Virus record (IMG/VR): IMGVR_UViG_3300046167_000319
Location: 1-37,392 of that record
Direction: 5' to 3' (one strand)
Length of the DNA stretch: 37,392 bases
From: a virus
In this document: positions 1 through 7,818 of the stretch, piece after piece
Layout of the letters: each line of letters begins with the position of its first letter
How positions within the stretch are numbered: the stretch's first letter is position 1
Program-made: the position numbers and the translations under genes
Notes under the pieces: generated by a model
Told to the model about the DNA's origin: nothing
Seen by the model: only the letters and a program-made list of their open reading frames with translations
Database searches by the model: none

Positions 1-623
1 TTGTTAGTTTATTAGGTTCAGCCTTCTGTAATCCTGCTGGAGAGTTTACTAAAGGTATGGGTTCTTTTAGAGGTAAAAAACACTTCATACACTTTGATAC
101 AGAGCAAGGAGATTGGCATTCACAAAGAGTGTTTAAGAGAGTTGAATGGATGAATAAAGGATTAAACTTAGATTTCTATCATACATTTGCTTTAAGAAAG
201 ATAGGTTATAAGGATAGGATAGATTTTATACAATACTACTTAGATTGTATGAGAGAAGAAGATAAGGAAATAGGTTTAATAGTTATTGATGGTATTGCAG
301 ATTTAGTTAGTGATGCTAACAACTTAGAAGAGTCTAATCTAATCGTACAAAAGATAATGGCTTGGTCTACTGTTTATGATTGCCATATCGTAACTGTAAT
401 CCACAGTAACTTTGGTTCAGATAAACCAACAGGACATTTAGGTAGTTTCTTAGAGAAGAAAGCAGAGACTCAGATACAATTAGAGAGAGATGAGAATAAG
501 TTTGGTTGTATAACAGTATCTTGTAAAAGAAGTAGGAATACACCATTTGAGTCTTTTGACTTTATATTAAATGAAAACGGTTTACCTAAGATAATTACTC
601 CTGATGAGTTACTTAGTTTTTAA
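1..623 (+). CDS. RecA/RepA-like replicative ATPase, C-terminal part (gene wraps around window end)
   Basis: This is the continuation of the gene that begins at 37158. The frame is open from base 3, and an artificial Met start at 57 would leave out conserved sequence. Joined, the protein has 285 residues (858 nt over both ends). Visible here are the strand after the P-loop (VSLLGSAFCN), then FIHFDTEQG, and a Walker B strand GLIVIDGIADLV, followed by VTVIHSNFG, the layout of AAA_25/RepA-type hexameric helicases and RecA-fold ATPases. It is expected to act on DNA in replication or recombination with the SSB-like and ERF genes just upstream (36034-37097). It ends 65 bp before the phosphoesterase. 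The family is clear; helicase versus recombinase activity cannot be decided from sequence. Confidence 0.85.
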   Translation, partial: VSLLGSAFCNPAGEFTKGMGSFRGKKHFIHFDTEQGDWHSQRVFKRVEWMNKGLNLDFYHTFALRKIGYKDRIDFIQYYLDCMREEDKEIGLIVIDGIADLVSDANNLEESNLIVQKIMAWSTVYDCHIVTVIHSNFGSDKPTGHLGSFLEKKAETQIQLERDENKFGCITVSCKRSRNTPFESFDFILNENGLPKIITPDELLSF

Positions 624-688
624 TCTGTTGATAAGTTATTAATTAATATTAAACAATAAACATTATATTTATAAAATAAGATACAATT

Positions 689-1405
689 ATGAAAGATTTT
701 AGACCAAGATTAAAAGGCAAGATATTAAAGGCTTATAAGAACCTAACTAAAGTAGAGAACAGAGTTCTTGTTATAGGTGATTTACACGAACCATTTTGTT
801 TAGATGGTTATTTAGATTTCTGTAAAGAGCAGTATGCTATACATAACTGTAACAAGGTTGTTTTTATTGGAGATGTTATTGACAATCATTATTCAAGTTA
901 TCACGAATCATCAGCAGATGGTTTAGGTGGTAAGTTTGAGTTAGAACAAGCAGTAGCTAAATTAGCTAAATGGTATAAAGCATTTCCTAATGCAGATGTT
1001 ACTTTAGGTAATCACGATAGAATAATAATACGTAAAGCACAATCATCTGATATTCCAAGTAAATGGATTAAGGAGTTTTCTGAGGTATTAGAGACACCTA
1101 ATTGGAACTTTGTAACAGAAGTTTATTACGATGGTGTTAGATATGTTCACGGAGATAAAAGTGGTAAGGCAAGAATGGCTGCTAAAAGAGATATGGTATC
1201 TACTGTATCTGGTCATTATCATACAGACTTTTATTGTGAATGGATGTTTGGAAAGACAAGAGCTATCTTTGGTATGGCAGTAGGTTGTGGTATAGACAGT
1301 AAGTCTTATGCAATGGGATATATGCAAGGAGGTAAAAAGGAAGCTATTGGCTTAGGTATTGTACTAGGTGGTCATACTGCTTTTAATGTAAAGATGGAGT
1401 TGTAA
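689..1405 (+). CDS. Calcineurin-like metallophosphoesterase
   Basis: 238 residues with the full set of metallophosphoesterase motifs in order: GDLH (residues 30-33), GDVIDNH (61-67), GNHD (107-110), VHGD (153-156) and GHYH (175-178). These ligate the two catalytic metal ions in this fold. Phage members act on phosphodiesters, including nucleic acids or cyclic nucleotides, but the substrate cannot be read here. The gene lies in the replication block and its stop overlaps the next start (TAATG at 1405), so it is probably cotranscribed and translationally coupled. A DNA repair or replication nuclease role is inferred from its neighbours. Confidence 0.85.
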   Translation: MKDFRPRLKGKILKAYKNLTKVENRVLVIGDLHEPFCLDGYLDFCKEQYAIHNCNKVVFIGDVIDNHYSSYHESSADGLGGKFELEQAVAKLAKWYKAFPNADVTLGNHDRIIIRKAQSSDIPSKWIKEFSEVLETPNWNFVTEVYYDGVRYVHGDKSGKARMAAKRDMVSTVSGHYHTDFYCEWMFGKTRAIFGMAVGCGIDSKSYAMGYMQGGKKEAIGLGIVLGGHTAFNVKMEL

Positions 1406-1806
1406 TGACAGAGAAATCTACTGTAGATTTATTAAATAATATTAAAGGGATTAACCTATCATTAGCATCGGACACTTATAGTTGTTACGATGCTTTTGAC
1501 GTTAATTACATAGTCGAAATAAAGAATAGAAGAAAGTATTATTCTGATAAAATTATTGAAGCTATGAAAATGTATAGAAATTATCAAGAAGCACAAATAA
1601 AGGGAAAGACGTTTTTATACGTTGTAACAGACGAAAAAGGAGTGTGGGTATTCAATATATCAAAGAACATATCATCTATCGTTAAAACACCTGTAAAAGC
1701 CTTTAAATGCCCTAAGACTACAGACTTTAATGACAACAGTAAAATAGATAAGTATTCTTATATACTACCTGAATCAATGGCTAAATATATAAAATATGAC
1801 TCATAA
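1405..1806 (+). CDS. PD-(D/E)XK-type nuclease-like protein
   Basis: 133 residues. The segment AFDVNYIVEIKNRRKYY followed by a helix and GKTFLYVVTDEKGVWVFN resembles the core of PD-(D/E)XK nucleases: an Asp at the start of one strand, then the E-x-K pair (VEIK) on the next. I see the motif but no closer family. It sits between a phosphoesterase and a RusA-like resolvase, which fits a DNA-processing role. It overlaps the next gene by 11 bp. Moderate confidence in the fold, low in the exact function. Confidence 0.55.
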   Translation: MTEKSTVDLLNNIKGINLSLASDTYSCYDAFDVNYIVEIKNRRKYYSDKIIEAMKMYRNYQEAQIKGKTFLYVVTDEKGVWVFNISKNISSIVKTPVKAFKCPKTTDFNDNSKIDKYSYILPESMAKYIKYDS

Positions 1807-2192
1807 GATTATATCCCCTCTATTTGTAACACTACCTAGAAAGACTGTAAAAGATAAGAGGATTGCTTTAAATATGAATACCTATAGGAACTTACATCAT
1901 AGAATAAGTAATGATGCTAAGAAAGCCTATTCAGAAGCTCTTAGAGAGCAGTTAAAGGACTTATCTATACAAACACCTGTCGAGGTAACTTATAAGGTCT
2001 ATAAAGGCCTCTAAAAGGCGTTTAGACAAAATGAATGTCATTAGTGTAGTGAGTAAGTTTTTATTAGACTCGATTACAGATTATGGTTGTTGGGAAGATG
2101 ATTCAGATGATTATATTAAAAAAGAAACCATATTACCTACAGAATTAGATAGAGAAAACCCAAGAGTAGAAATAATTATAAAAGAGATTTAA
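1796..2192 (+). CDS. RusA-like Holliday junction resolvase (frame broken by one extra base)
   Basis: The frame from 1796 stops at 2014 after TYKVYKGL. Removing one G at 2006-2007 joins it to a continuation that reads VYKASKRRLDKMN, then LDSITDYGCWEDDSDDYI and a tail NPRVEIIIKEI ending at 2192. That gives 131 residues with the arrangement of small RusA-family resolvases: a basic helix with D-x-x-N, then a cluster of acidic residues (DDSDD), then a C-terminal beta strand. RusA enzymes cut four-way junctions and other branched DNA. The stop overlaps the start of the next gene (TAATG). The break looks like a sequence error because both halves are conserved-looking. Confidence 0.7.
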
Positions 2193-2723
2193 TGTTAGAA
2201 AAATTAGCAGTTCATCAAGAGTTATGGATTAAGATGTTAGTGAATTTAGGATGTAAGATTGATGTAGCTGAAGACTTGGTTCAGGATATGTATCTTAGGA
2301 TGCATAGGCTTGTTAAGGATGAGAGTAGGAATTATGTACAAGGATGATATTAATAGGTACTTTGTATGGGTTACATTAAGGAATTTGTATTACTCTTACT
2401 TAAAAGATAAACGTAATAGTATTTTCTATGAGATATTAGAGAATGATGAGGTTGTTGAGAAGCAGTATGATGTGGAGGAAGATGATGCTTTTGAGAAGAT
2501 AATGAGTCAAGTAGAAAGTATAACATCTGGTTGGACTGTTTACGATAAGAGGTTATTTGAATTGTATTTTATACAAGGCTTATCTTTACGAGCTATATCT
2601 AAAGGAGCTAAGATAGGATTAACCTCTATACATAACTCTATACTAAACCAAAAAGCTATATTAAGAGAAAGTTTATCAGAAGATTTAATAGATTATTTTA
2701 ACCAAGATTTTGACAAGATATGA
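2192..2723 (+). CDS. Sigma-70/ECF-like transcription factor (frame broken by one extra base)
   Basis: Starts with the ATG overlapping the RusA stop. An N-terminal helical part (MLEKLAVHQELWIKM, then AEDLVQDMYLRMHRLV) resembles sigma region 2, in which EDLVQDxxLR is typical. After residue 45 the frame breaks; dropping one A at 2330-2331 restores it. The C-terminal part has LFELYFIQGLSLRAISKGAKIG followed by SIHNSILNQKAILRE, a region-4-like helix-turn-helix. The joined product is 176 residues. It is the only candidate regulator of transcription initiation in the window, and a non-host promoter class is present (see late promoter features), so it may direct late transcription; that link is inference. 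Confidence 0.6.
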
Positions 2724-3214
2724 AACCAGACAATTATTATTTAGAATTAGAAAAGAAAGGATACTATGAAACTATAGACAAAAGGTCTAAGGATTACAGA
2801 GAGTATAAGGAATGGAACAAGACTAAGGTGTCTAAGGATTATGAAGCACTTAAAGATAATGTTGCTAAGCAATCTGAAGGTGTTGGAGATACAGTAGCTA
2901 AGATTACTAAGGCTACAGGAGTAGATAAGTTAGTTAAGTTTATAGCAGGAGAAGATTGTGGTTGTGATGATAGGCAAGTTAAGCTAAACAAGTTATTTAG
3001 TTATAAAAAGATAAACTGTATATCTGAGGATGATTATACTTACTTAAATGATTTTATAAATAGCAATCCAAGAAAGGTAACTCATAATCAGAAAGTAAGA
3101 TTGATTAAAATACATAATAACGTATTCAATATGAATCAGAGAGTTACAAGTTGCGAACCTTGTATCATAGGAATTGTAAATAAATTAAAAAAGTATTTGG
3201 AAGTATATAAATAG
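2720..3214 (+). CDS. Conserved phage protein with Cys motifs, unknown function
   Basis: 164 residues, overlapping the sigma-like gene by 4 bp. Charged, helical N-terminus, then GVDKLVKFIAGEDCGCDDRQ around residue 85 and a CEPC pair near residue 145, so two paired-Cys sites that might bind a metal. From memory, proteins of this pattern follow sigma-like genes in other Bacteroidetes phages, but I cannot assign a function. The tight coupling with the upstream gene suggests a joint role. Confidence 0.6.
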   Translation: MKPDNYYLELEKKGYYETIDKRSKDYREYKEWNKTKVSKDYEALKDNVAKQSEGVGDTVAKITKATGVDKLVKFIAGEDCGCDDRQVKLNKLFSYKKINCISEDDYTYLNDFINSNPRKVTHNQKVRLIKIHNNVFNMNQRVTSCEPCIIGIVNKLKKYLEVYK

Positions 3215-3227
3215 TTTTGTAGTTTTG
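3196..3227 (+). promoter_or_regulatory. Bacteroidetes-type promoter
   Basis: TTTG at 3196-3199, a 20-nt spacer, then TAGTTTTG at 3220-3227, matching the Bacteroidetes -33/-7 consensus (TTTG, TAnnTTTG). It lies between the gene ending at 3214 and the small gene at 3250, so it should start a transcript for the exonuclease block. Confidence 0.7.
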
Positions 3228-3249
3228 CTTTAAATTAAACAGATATATT

Positions 3250-3390
3250 ATGAAGCAAACTAAAGAAGATAAATTAACCAAGTTCTGGAATCACAGAATC
3301 AATCCTGTTACAGGTTGGTTTGATGACAAGAGAATGCATAAGAAGAAAAAACCTAACAATAAACTACTGATTTATGAAAGTAATATTTGA
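3250..3390 (+). CDS. Small basic protein, unknown
   Basis: 46 residues, lysine-rich, with the segment FWNHRINPVTGWFDDKRMHKK. First ORF after the promoter at 3196. It overlaps the start of the exonuclease by 17 bp in another frame. Too short for family recognition; coding is supported by position and by the sensible start 23 nt after the -7 box. Confidence 0.5.
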   Translation: MKQTKEDKLTKFWNHRINPVTGWFDDKRMHKKKKPNNKLLIYESNI

Positions 3391-4111
3391 TGCAGATAGT
3401 TTAATCTATGCTTCTTGTTTTAAGAAGAAAGATGATAGAGAGTTTCCTGAAGACTTATTTGAGACAGATGTTAATGTTGCTTTCAATAAGTTTCAAGTTA
3501 GCTTTGAAAGGTTACTTGATTTCTTAGAAGAACAAGTGAATGTTGATGAGGTAGTATTTTGTAATGGTTCTAAGAATAACTTTAGGAAAGATATATCAGC
3601 TACCTATAAGTTAAATAGAACGCAAAAGAGACCAGAGATATTACCTCTACTTCACGATATGGTTAAGCTTGAATACAATTCTATTTATGGAGATGGTGTA
3701 GAGACAGATGATGTTGTAGCTACTCTATGGGCAGAAGAGGTAGAAAAGAATGGTATTGACTCTGTTGTTATAATGTCTTTAGATAAGGATTATAAGCAAT
3801 TCCCTTGTTGGTTTTATGACTACAACTACAAGAAAAGAGAGTTAGTTAAAATATCAGAGCAAGAAGCTAATGAGAACTTCTATTCTCAGATGATTGTAGG
3901 GGATTCAGCAGACAATATAAAGGTTTGTAAGGGTTATGGTAAGGTGTATGCTCAAAAGTTGTTTAAAGACGCTAAAAACAAGTATTCATTAATGAATAGA
4001 ACTTATAGACTTTATAAGCAGGTTTATGGAGATGATGCAAAAGCTATGTTTAATCAAGCTAAATCATTACTAACACTAAAAACAGATTGTTATGAGAACA
4101 TTAAGCGATGA
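3374..4111 (+). CDS. 5'-3' exonuclease / flap endonuclease (PIN-like, T5/T4 RNase H type)
   Basis: 245 residues. Metal-binding acidic motifs are in the expected order: FDADSL (residues 5-10), an arch segment with FRKDISATYKLNR (70-82), GVETDD (108-113), SLDKDYKQ (135-142) and VGDSADNIKVCKGYGKVYA (176-194), the last being the helix-hairpin-helix DNA-binding part. Enzymes of this family remove RNA primers and 5' flaps and can also degrade host DNA. Its place in the replication operon fits. The tail overlaps the next gene by 20 bp. Confidence 0.9.
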   Translation: MKVIFDADSLIYASCFKKKDDREFPEDLFETDVNVAFNKFQVSFERLLDFLEEQVNVDEVVFCNGSKNNFRKDISATYKLNRTQKRPEILPLLHDMVKLEYNSIYGDGVETDDVVATLWAEEVEKNGIDSVVIMSLDKDYKQFPCWFYDYNYKKRELVKISEQEANENFYSQMIVGDSADNIKVCKGYGKVYAQKLFKDAKNKYSLMNRTYRLYKQVYGDDAKAMFNQAKSLLTLKTDCYENIKR

Positions 4112-4334
4112 AGATAGGGATACTGTAGAATTGTACTTCTCGAATGCAATACTTGAGATGCAGGAAGGGTTACCTAAATACATTTTAGAGGACATTTTAG
4201 AATATTACGAAGAACAAGAGTTATACTTGGCTTGTGCTGGTATAAAAAAGGCTTTAGATTGGTATCAAACCAATACCTTTACTAAAGTATTACTTAAAAT
4301 AGAAGAAATAAAAGAAAACAATAAATTAAACTAA
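4092..4334 (+). CDS. Hypothetical acidic protein
   Basis: 80 residues, mostly helical by composition, with runs of Glu and Tyr (DILEYYEEQELYLACAGIKKALDWY). Starts inside the end of the exonuclease gene. No recognisable family. Operon position between exonuclease and the DnaA-C-like gene is all that can be said about its role. Confidence 0.6.
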   Translation: MRTLSDEDRDTVELYFSNAILEMQEGLPKYILEDILEYYEEQELYLACAGIKKALDWYQTNTFTKVLLKIEEIKENNKLN

Positions 4335-4344
4335 AACAAAAAAG

Positions 4345-4884
4345 ATGATAGATTACAACAAAAAAACAGCAGATGAATTAGCAAGAGATTTTGAATTATT
4401 AACAGGTATTGACTTGAATACTAACTCAAGGAAGACTGAAATAATGATTACAAGAACATTATTCTATAAAGTTCTAAGAGATGTTAATTATATGAACGAT
4501 AGAATGATTGCAGAATGGTTTAAAGAACGAGGATTAAAAAGAGATAGGTCTTCTATACTTCAAGCACTACAAAAAATAGGTATTTACTATAAAACATACC
4601 CATCATTCAGAGATTTTTATAATGTTTACTTTAATGATAAGGCTGAAGAGTTTTTTACAATAGAACAGACTCAAAAGAGAGTTTTAAAGGAGTCTAAACG
4701 TAATTTACATATAAACTCATTAAAAATAGGTAAAGATAGCTTAGAATTGCTTATAGACACTATTCCAGAGGATAGAAGAAATGAAATACGTGAACTGATT
4801 ACTATGAGAGTTAAATCTTGGTCTTGGAAGAGTAAAGATGAATGTCAAATAATAGAAGGAGAATCTATATTAGAATTACATTAA
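4345..4884 (+). CDS. DnaA C-terminal-domain-like DNA-binding protein
   Basis: 179 residues. Residues 28-85 (SRKTEIMITRTLFYKVLRD, then MIAEWFKERG and RSSILQALQKIGIYY) follow the pattern of the DnaA duplex-binding domain IV, where an R-x-x-x-x-x-R-x-L helix precedes a helix-turn-helix ending in a histidine/serine-rich recognition helix. There is no AAA+ module. A role in origin recognition or transcription control is possible. The C-terminal half is charged and not recognised. The assignment rests on motif resemblance only. Confidence 0.5.
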   Translation: MIDYNKKTADELARDFELLTGIDLNTNSRKTEIMITRTLFYKVLRDVNYMNDRMIAEWFKERGLKRDRSSILQALQKIGIYYKTYPSFRDFYNVYFNDKAEEFFTIEQTQKRVLKESKRNLHINSLKIGKDSLELLIDTIPEDRRNEIRELITMRVKSWSWKSKDECQIIEGESILELH

Positions 4885-4902
4885 CTTATTAATAAATAAA
4901 TT

Positions 4903-5106
4903 ATGAGAGGTACACAAACACATTACGAAAATGGCAAAGATTATGACATTATAGATGTTATTAGAGATTATGACTTGAATTTCTGTAGAGGTAATATAAT
5001 TAAGTATATTGCAAGAGCAGGAAAGAAGCAAGATGAACTACTTGACTTAATTAAGGCACAAGATTATCTCAATAGAGAGATAGAACTATTAAGGGAGGCT
5101 AATTAG
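4903..5106 (+). CDS. DUF3310 family small phage protein
   Basis: 67 residues: HYENGKDYDIIDVIRDYDLNFCRGN, then IIKYIARAGKKQDELLDLIKAQDYL. The pattern (Y-x-x-G, D-x-I, FxxGNxxKYxxRAGxK, DLxKAxxYL) is that of DUF3310, common in phage nucleotide-metabolism/replication regions; the biochemical role is not settled. Its last codons form the left arm of a terminator (5093-5117), so it closes this operon. Confidence 0.8.
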   Translation: MRGTQTHYENGKDYDIIDVIRDYDLNFCRGNIIKYIARAGKKQDELLDLIKAQDYLNREIELLREAN

Positions 5107-5117
5107 CTTCCTTTTTT
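5093..5117 (+). terminator. Rho-independent terminator overlapping the DUF3310 stop
   Basis: Near-perfect hairpin GGAGGCTAATTAGCTTCC (one G-T wobble) followed by six T. It overlaps the last codons and the TAG of the DUF3310 gene and separates it from the helicase promoter region. Confidence 0.8.
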
Positions 5118-5122
5118 AGTTT

Positions 5123-5144
5123 AAATGTTAAAGAAATGTTAAAA
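5123..5144. promoter_or_regulatory. Tandem 11-bp operator-like repeat
   Basis: Two head-to-tail copies, AAATGTTAAAG and AAATGTTAAAA, followed by a weaker third copy (ATTTGTTAAAA at 5144-5154). The same 22 bp occurs as an exact inverted copy at 34566-34587, also just after a terminator and before a promoter. The 11-bp period puts each copy on the same face of the helix, as expected for a regulator-binding site. Confidence 0.55.
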
Positions 5145-5180
5145 TTTGTTAAAAAGTATTTATAATCCAAAAAACTATTG

Positions 5181-5188
5181 TAGATTTG
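5181..5188 (+). promoter_or_regulatory. -7 box of a Bacteroidetes-type promoter for the helicase operon
   Basis: TAGATTTG matches TAnnTTTG and lies 38 bp before the helicase start. No clear TTTG stands at the right distance; the only upstream TTTG (5145-5148) is too far. The weak -33 and the adjacent tandem repeats suggest an activator-dependent promoter, which is inference. Confidence 0.5.
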
Positions 5189-5225
5189 TGTCATAATCAG
5201 GCAGATTGCCATAAAATAAATAATT

Positions 5226-6859
5226 ATGTTACATTACAAAATTTACGACAACCAAAAAAGAACTGCAGAAAAAGTGTTTAATTCAATTAGTCTTGGTAAT
5301 AGACGAATACACTTAGTAGCACCTACACAATCAGGTAAAACAGGAACTATTATCCATTTAGCTAATATGCTTCCTAAAGACAACTTCATTTTGACATCAG
5401 GAATGATGGACAATCATTTATTTAATCAGAATAGTTATATTGCAGAAGTAGCTGCTAACAACATTAGAGCTATAAAGATACATAACTTACTTAAAGAACC
5501 TAATCCTAAGAAGATAGTTAAAGACCTTAACATAAAGTATATTGTTATTGATGAGAATCACTTTGGTATAGGTGAGGAGTCAAGGTTAGATTTATTTATA
5601 AGAGACTTGCGTAACAACTGTCCTAATGTTGTTATTATATGGGTTGGAGCTACAGGTTACCAATTAATAAATAGTGATATTATTGATGATACTATACAGA
5701 TGGATGTTCCAAGTAATTACTATGGTGTAGCTGATATAATAAAATCAGGTAACGATTATAGACTCTAAAGATTTTAAGTATTTATCTGAGTTAGACTCTA
5801 AGATTAGAAAGAAGAATAAAGTAGATTATGGAGTAGTAGTTAATGATGATATGATAAGATTACTTGACCACTTAAAGTCTTTTAAAAATGGTTTAGGTAT
5901 TGTTAGAGTTCGTTCAAAAGCATCAGCAGAAGTTTTAAGACTTAGTTTAGTTAATAGATTTCCTTATGCAAAGGTTTTTGTTGCAGTATCTGGTAACGGA
6001 AGTTCATCTATTGCTGAATCAATAAAAGATGCTAAGATACTATGTAAGAATAAAAGAGTTATACTAATAGTATGTCAATCGTTAAAAGCTGGTATTGACT
6101 TAGGAGATGCAAAAGAATGTATTAGATTTATTGTAGAGACTTATAAGACCTGTGCATCTGTATCTCAAGGATTGGTAGGTAGAATATGTGGTTACCACAA
6201 TAATACATCTTGTTTATTTGTAGCAGACCCAGAAGCTATAGCTTTACAAGCTGCCTATGAGAATGACCTATAGAGTTGTTAATGAAGAATTTTTATCTAA
6301 TTGTTTCTCTGAAAACTCAAAAAGATTAGGCACTAACTTTTCATTTAAGAGTAAGTTTAATACCAAGAGTGAATATTATTATGGAGGTAGTGCTTATAAA
6401 GTTAGTTCAATATCAGAACTTAAAAGCGAATGGTTTGCTGGTTATAATGACAGATACCTTGACAAATTAGCTAAACTTATGACTAAGATTAAAGATAGTA
6501 ATGGTCAATATATTTTAAAGTCATCAGACTATCCTGAGAATACAGATAGAATAAATACTATACAAAGTGAGAAATTTAAGCATAGAAAACAATTTGATTT
6601 TTATGTAGGTAAAATGAGTGATAGAATTAACTTTACATCTATATTCCATAGGTTTGCTAATACCTCAGAAGGTAGAAGAAGAGGTGGTTTAAAGGGTGGT
6701 GAGTCTAATAAAGATTATGCTAAAGCAATAAAAGTTGGTATTTTGTATGATAATAACGACAAAATGTTTTATATTGCAGTCAGAGATTTACAAATGACAA
6801 AGAGACAACTTAACTTAAACATTACTAATAAAACTATTTTTAACCCATTAAATGTATAA
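5226..6859 (+). CDS. Superfamily 2 helicase (frame broken by two extra bases)
   Basis: Three frames read as one protein. 5226-5768 has Walker A APTQSGKTG (residues about 36-44), a DExH-type box IDENHFG and WVGATGY (motif III-like). One extra base at 5749-5752 shifts to the frame with DSKDFKYLSEL, GLGIVRVRSKASAE, CQSLKAGIDLGD and a motif VI-like SQGLVGRICGY. A second extra base (C at 6267-6268) shifts to RVVNEEFLSNCF and the C-terminal part ending at 6859. Total length 1634 nt equals 544 codons plus two bases, exactly as this predicts. Members unwind DNA at forks or remodel recombination intermediates. The last part could instead be a separate gene from an ATG at 6257, but joining is simpler. 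Confidence 0.75.
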
Positions 6860-6861
6860 TT

Positions 6862-7077
6862 ATGAGATTTAAAGAGATTACAGTAGAACTAATAGAGCAG
6901 TACTTAGATGGAGTACTGCACGGAGATGAGGAGCATAGAGAGTGGCTTACAGAAGCTACCTACGCATTCTTTGCAGAAGACAAGCCAATACCATCTCCTA
7001 GAGGCTCAGGAACTAAAGATAGGCTCTATAAAGAGATAGAAACACTTAGATTAAGAATAAAAGAATTAGAGAAATGA
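6862..7077 (+). CDS. Hypothetical protein
   Basis: 71 residues, helical and acidic, with a C-terminal heptad-like helix (LYKEIETLRLRIKELEK) that may form a short coiled coil. It lies 2 bp after the helicase and overlaps the next small gene by ATGA. No family recognised. Confidence 0.6.
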   Translation: MRFKEITVELIEQYLDGVLHGDEEHREWLTEATYAFFAEDKPIPSPRGSGTKDRLYKEIETLRLRIKELEK

Positions 7078-7205
7078 AAGAACTAATAGAAACACTACAA
7101 AAGATTGATACAGATTTTTATAACGGAGGTATTACCTTTGGTCAAAAGTATGACCTTATAAATGCTATTGAAGAGGTATTAAGAAACCAAGAATTTATTA
7201 AATAG
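7074..7205 (+). CDS. Small hypothetical protein
   Basis: 43 residues (MKELIETLQKIDTDFYNGG, then an acidic helix). The ATG overlaps the preceding stop (ATGA) and the next gene starts 5 bp on, so it sits tightly inside an operon, which is the main support for coding. Confidence 0.5.
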   Translation: MKELIETLQKIDTDFYNGGITFGQKYDLINAIEEVLRNQEFIK

Positions 7206-7210
7206 AAGTT

Positions 7211-7528
7211 ATGACAGAAGAACTAAAGAATAGGATATTATCAATAAGACCAGAATACTCAAGTAACAGTAATTCTATGCACCCACTTCCTGATGAGATT
7301 TCATTATACTATCAAGAAGATGATTACTTAATAGATTTAAGTTTAGATATACACGATGTGTTAAAGACAGAGGTTATGAAAGATGAGGAGGATTGTGAGT
7401 TATCAGATGCAGATGTTACTTTTATCTGTGGTTACCTATCTGGATTATTGCATTACGAAATAGAGCTTACTAAGAACTATTATGAGGCAGAACGTAACGA
7501 GCAAGGTAATTACTATTATTATACTTAA
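7211..7528 (+). CDS. Hypothetical acidic protein
   Basis: 105 residues, rich in Asp, Glu and Tyr; the C-terminus ends NEQGNYYYYT. Same operon as its neighbours. Strong negative charge could mean a small inhibitor or DNA-mimic type protein, but nothing specific supports this. No family recognised. Confidence 0.6.
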   Translation: MTEELKNRILSIRPEYSSNSNSMHPLPDEISLYYQEDDYLIDLSLDIHDVLKTEVMKDEEDCELSDADVTFICGYLSGLLHYEIELTKNYYEAERNEQGNYYYYT

Positions 7529-7540
7529 AAAACAATAGAA

Positions 7541-7783
7541 ATGTTAGATAAAATATTAGAATACTTTCCTGAAGAAGATTTACTAAAAGCTGATGGCTTT
7601 GATGATGCTATAATTGGGTTAGACAACAGTAGTATGAGGTTAATATATTCAAAGAATACTTGTATAGAGATACTTATTTCAGAAGGTATGACAGAGGAGG
7701 ATGCTTTAGAGTATTTTGAGTACAATGTTAGTTCAGCTTGGGTTGGAGATATGACACCTATTTGGTGCTTAGATGATTTGTAA
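7541..7783 (+). CDS. Hypothetical acidic protein
   Basis: 80 residues, acidic, with EEDALEYFEYNVSSAWVGDMTPIWCLDDL at the C-terminus (acidic helix, then a Trp-containing end). The plus strand is preferred over the minus-strand frame at 7525-7725, which lacks operon context. Last gene before the terminase unit. Confidence 0.6.
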   Translation: MLDKILEYFPEEDLLKADGFDDAIIGLDNSSMRLIYSKNTCIEILISEGMTEEDALEYFEYNVSSAWVGDMTPIWCLDDL

Positions 7784-7786
7784 AAA

Positions 7787-7818
7787 ACAAAATAACAACA
7801 CTTTAGTTATCATAATAT
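7787..7818 (+). promoter_or_regulatory. Late-type promoter motif before small terminase
   Basis: ACAAAA at 7787-7792 and, 18 nt from its start, AGTTATCATAATAT at 7805-7818. The terminase start codon lies inside the 3' end of the motif (ATG at 7817). Same two-part pattern as at 13786-13817 (minus), 15001, 23299, 24369 and 26542. Confidence 0.6.

Noticed and set aside
1088-1327. Minus-strand frame inside the phosphoesterase
   Set aside because: Shadow of a well-supported plus-strand gene; low-complexity product without initiation context.
6257-6859. Separate gene starting at 6257
   Set aside because: An ATG exists, but removing one C joins it in frame to the helicase, with the exact codon count expected, so one gene is simpler. 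Kept as the alternative in the helicase entry.
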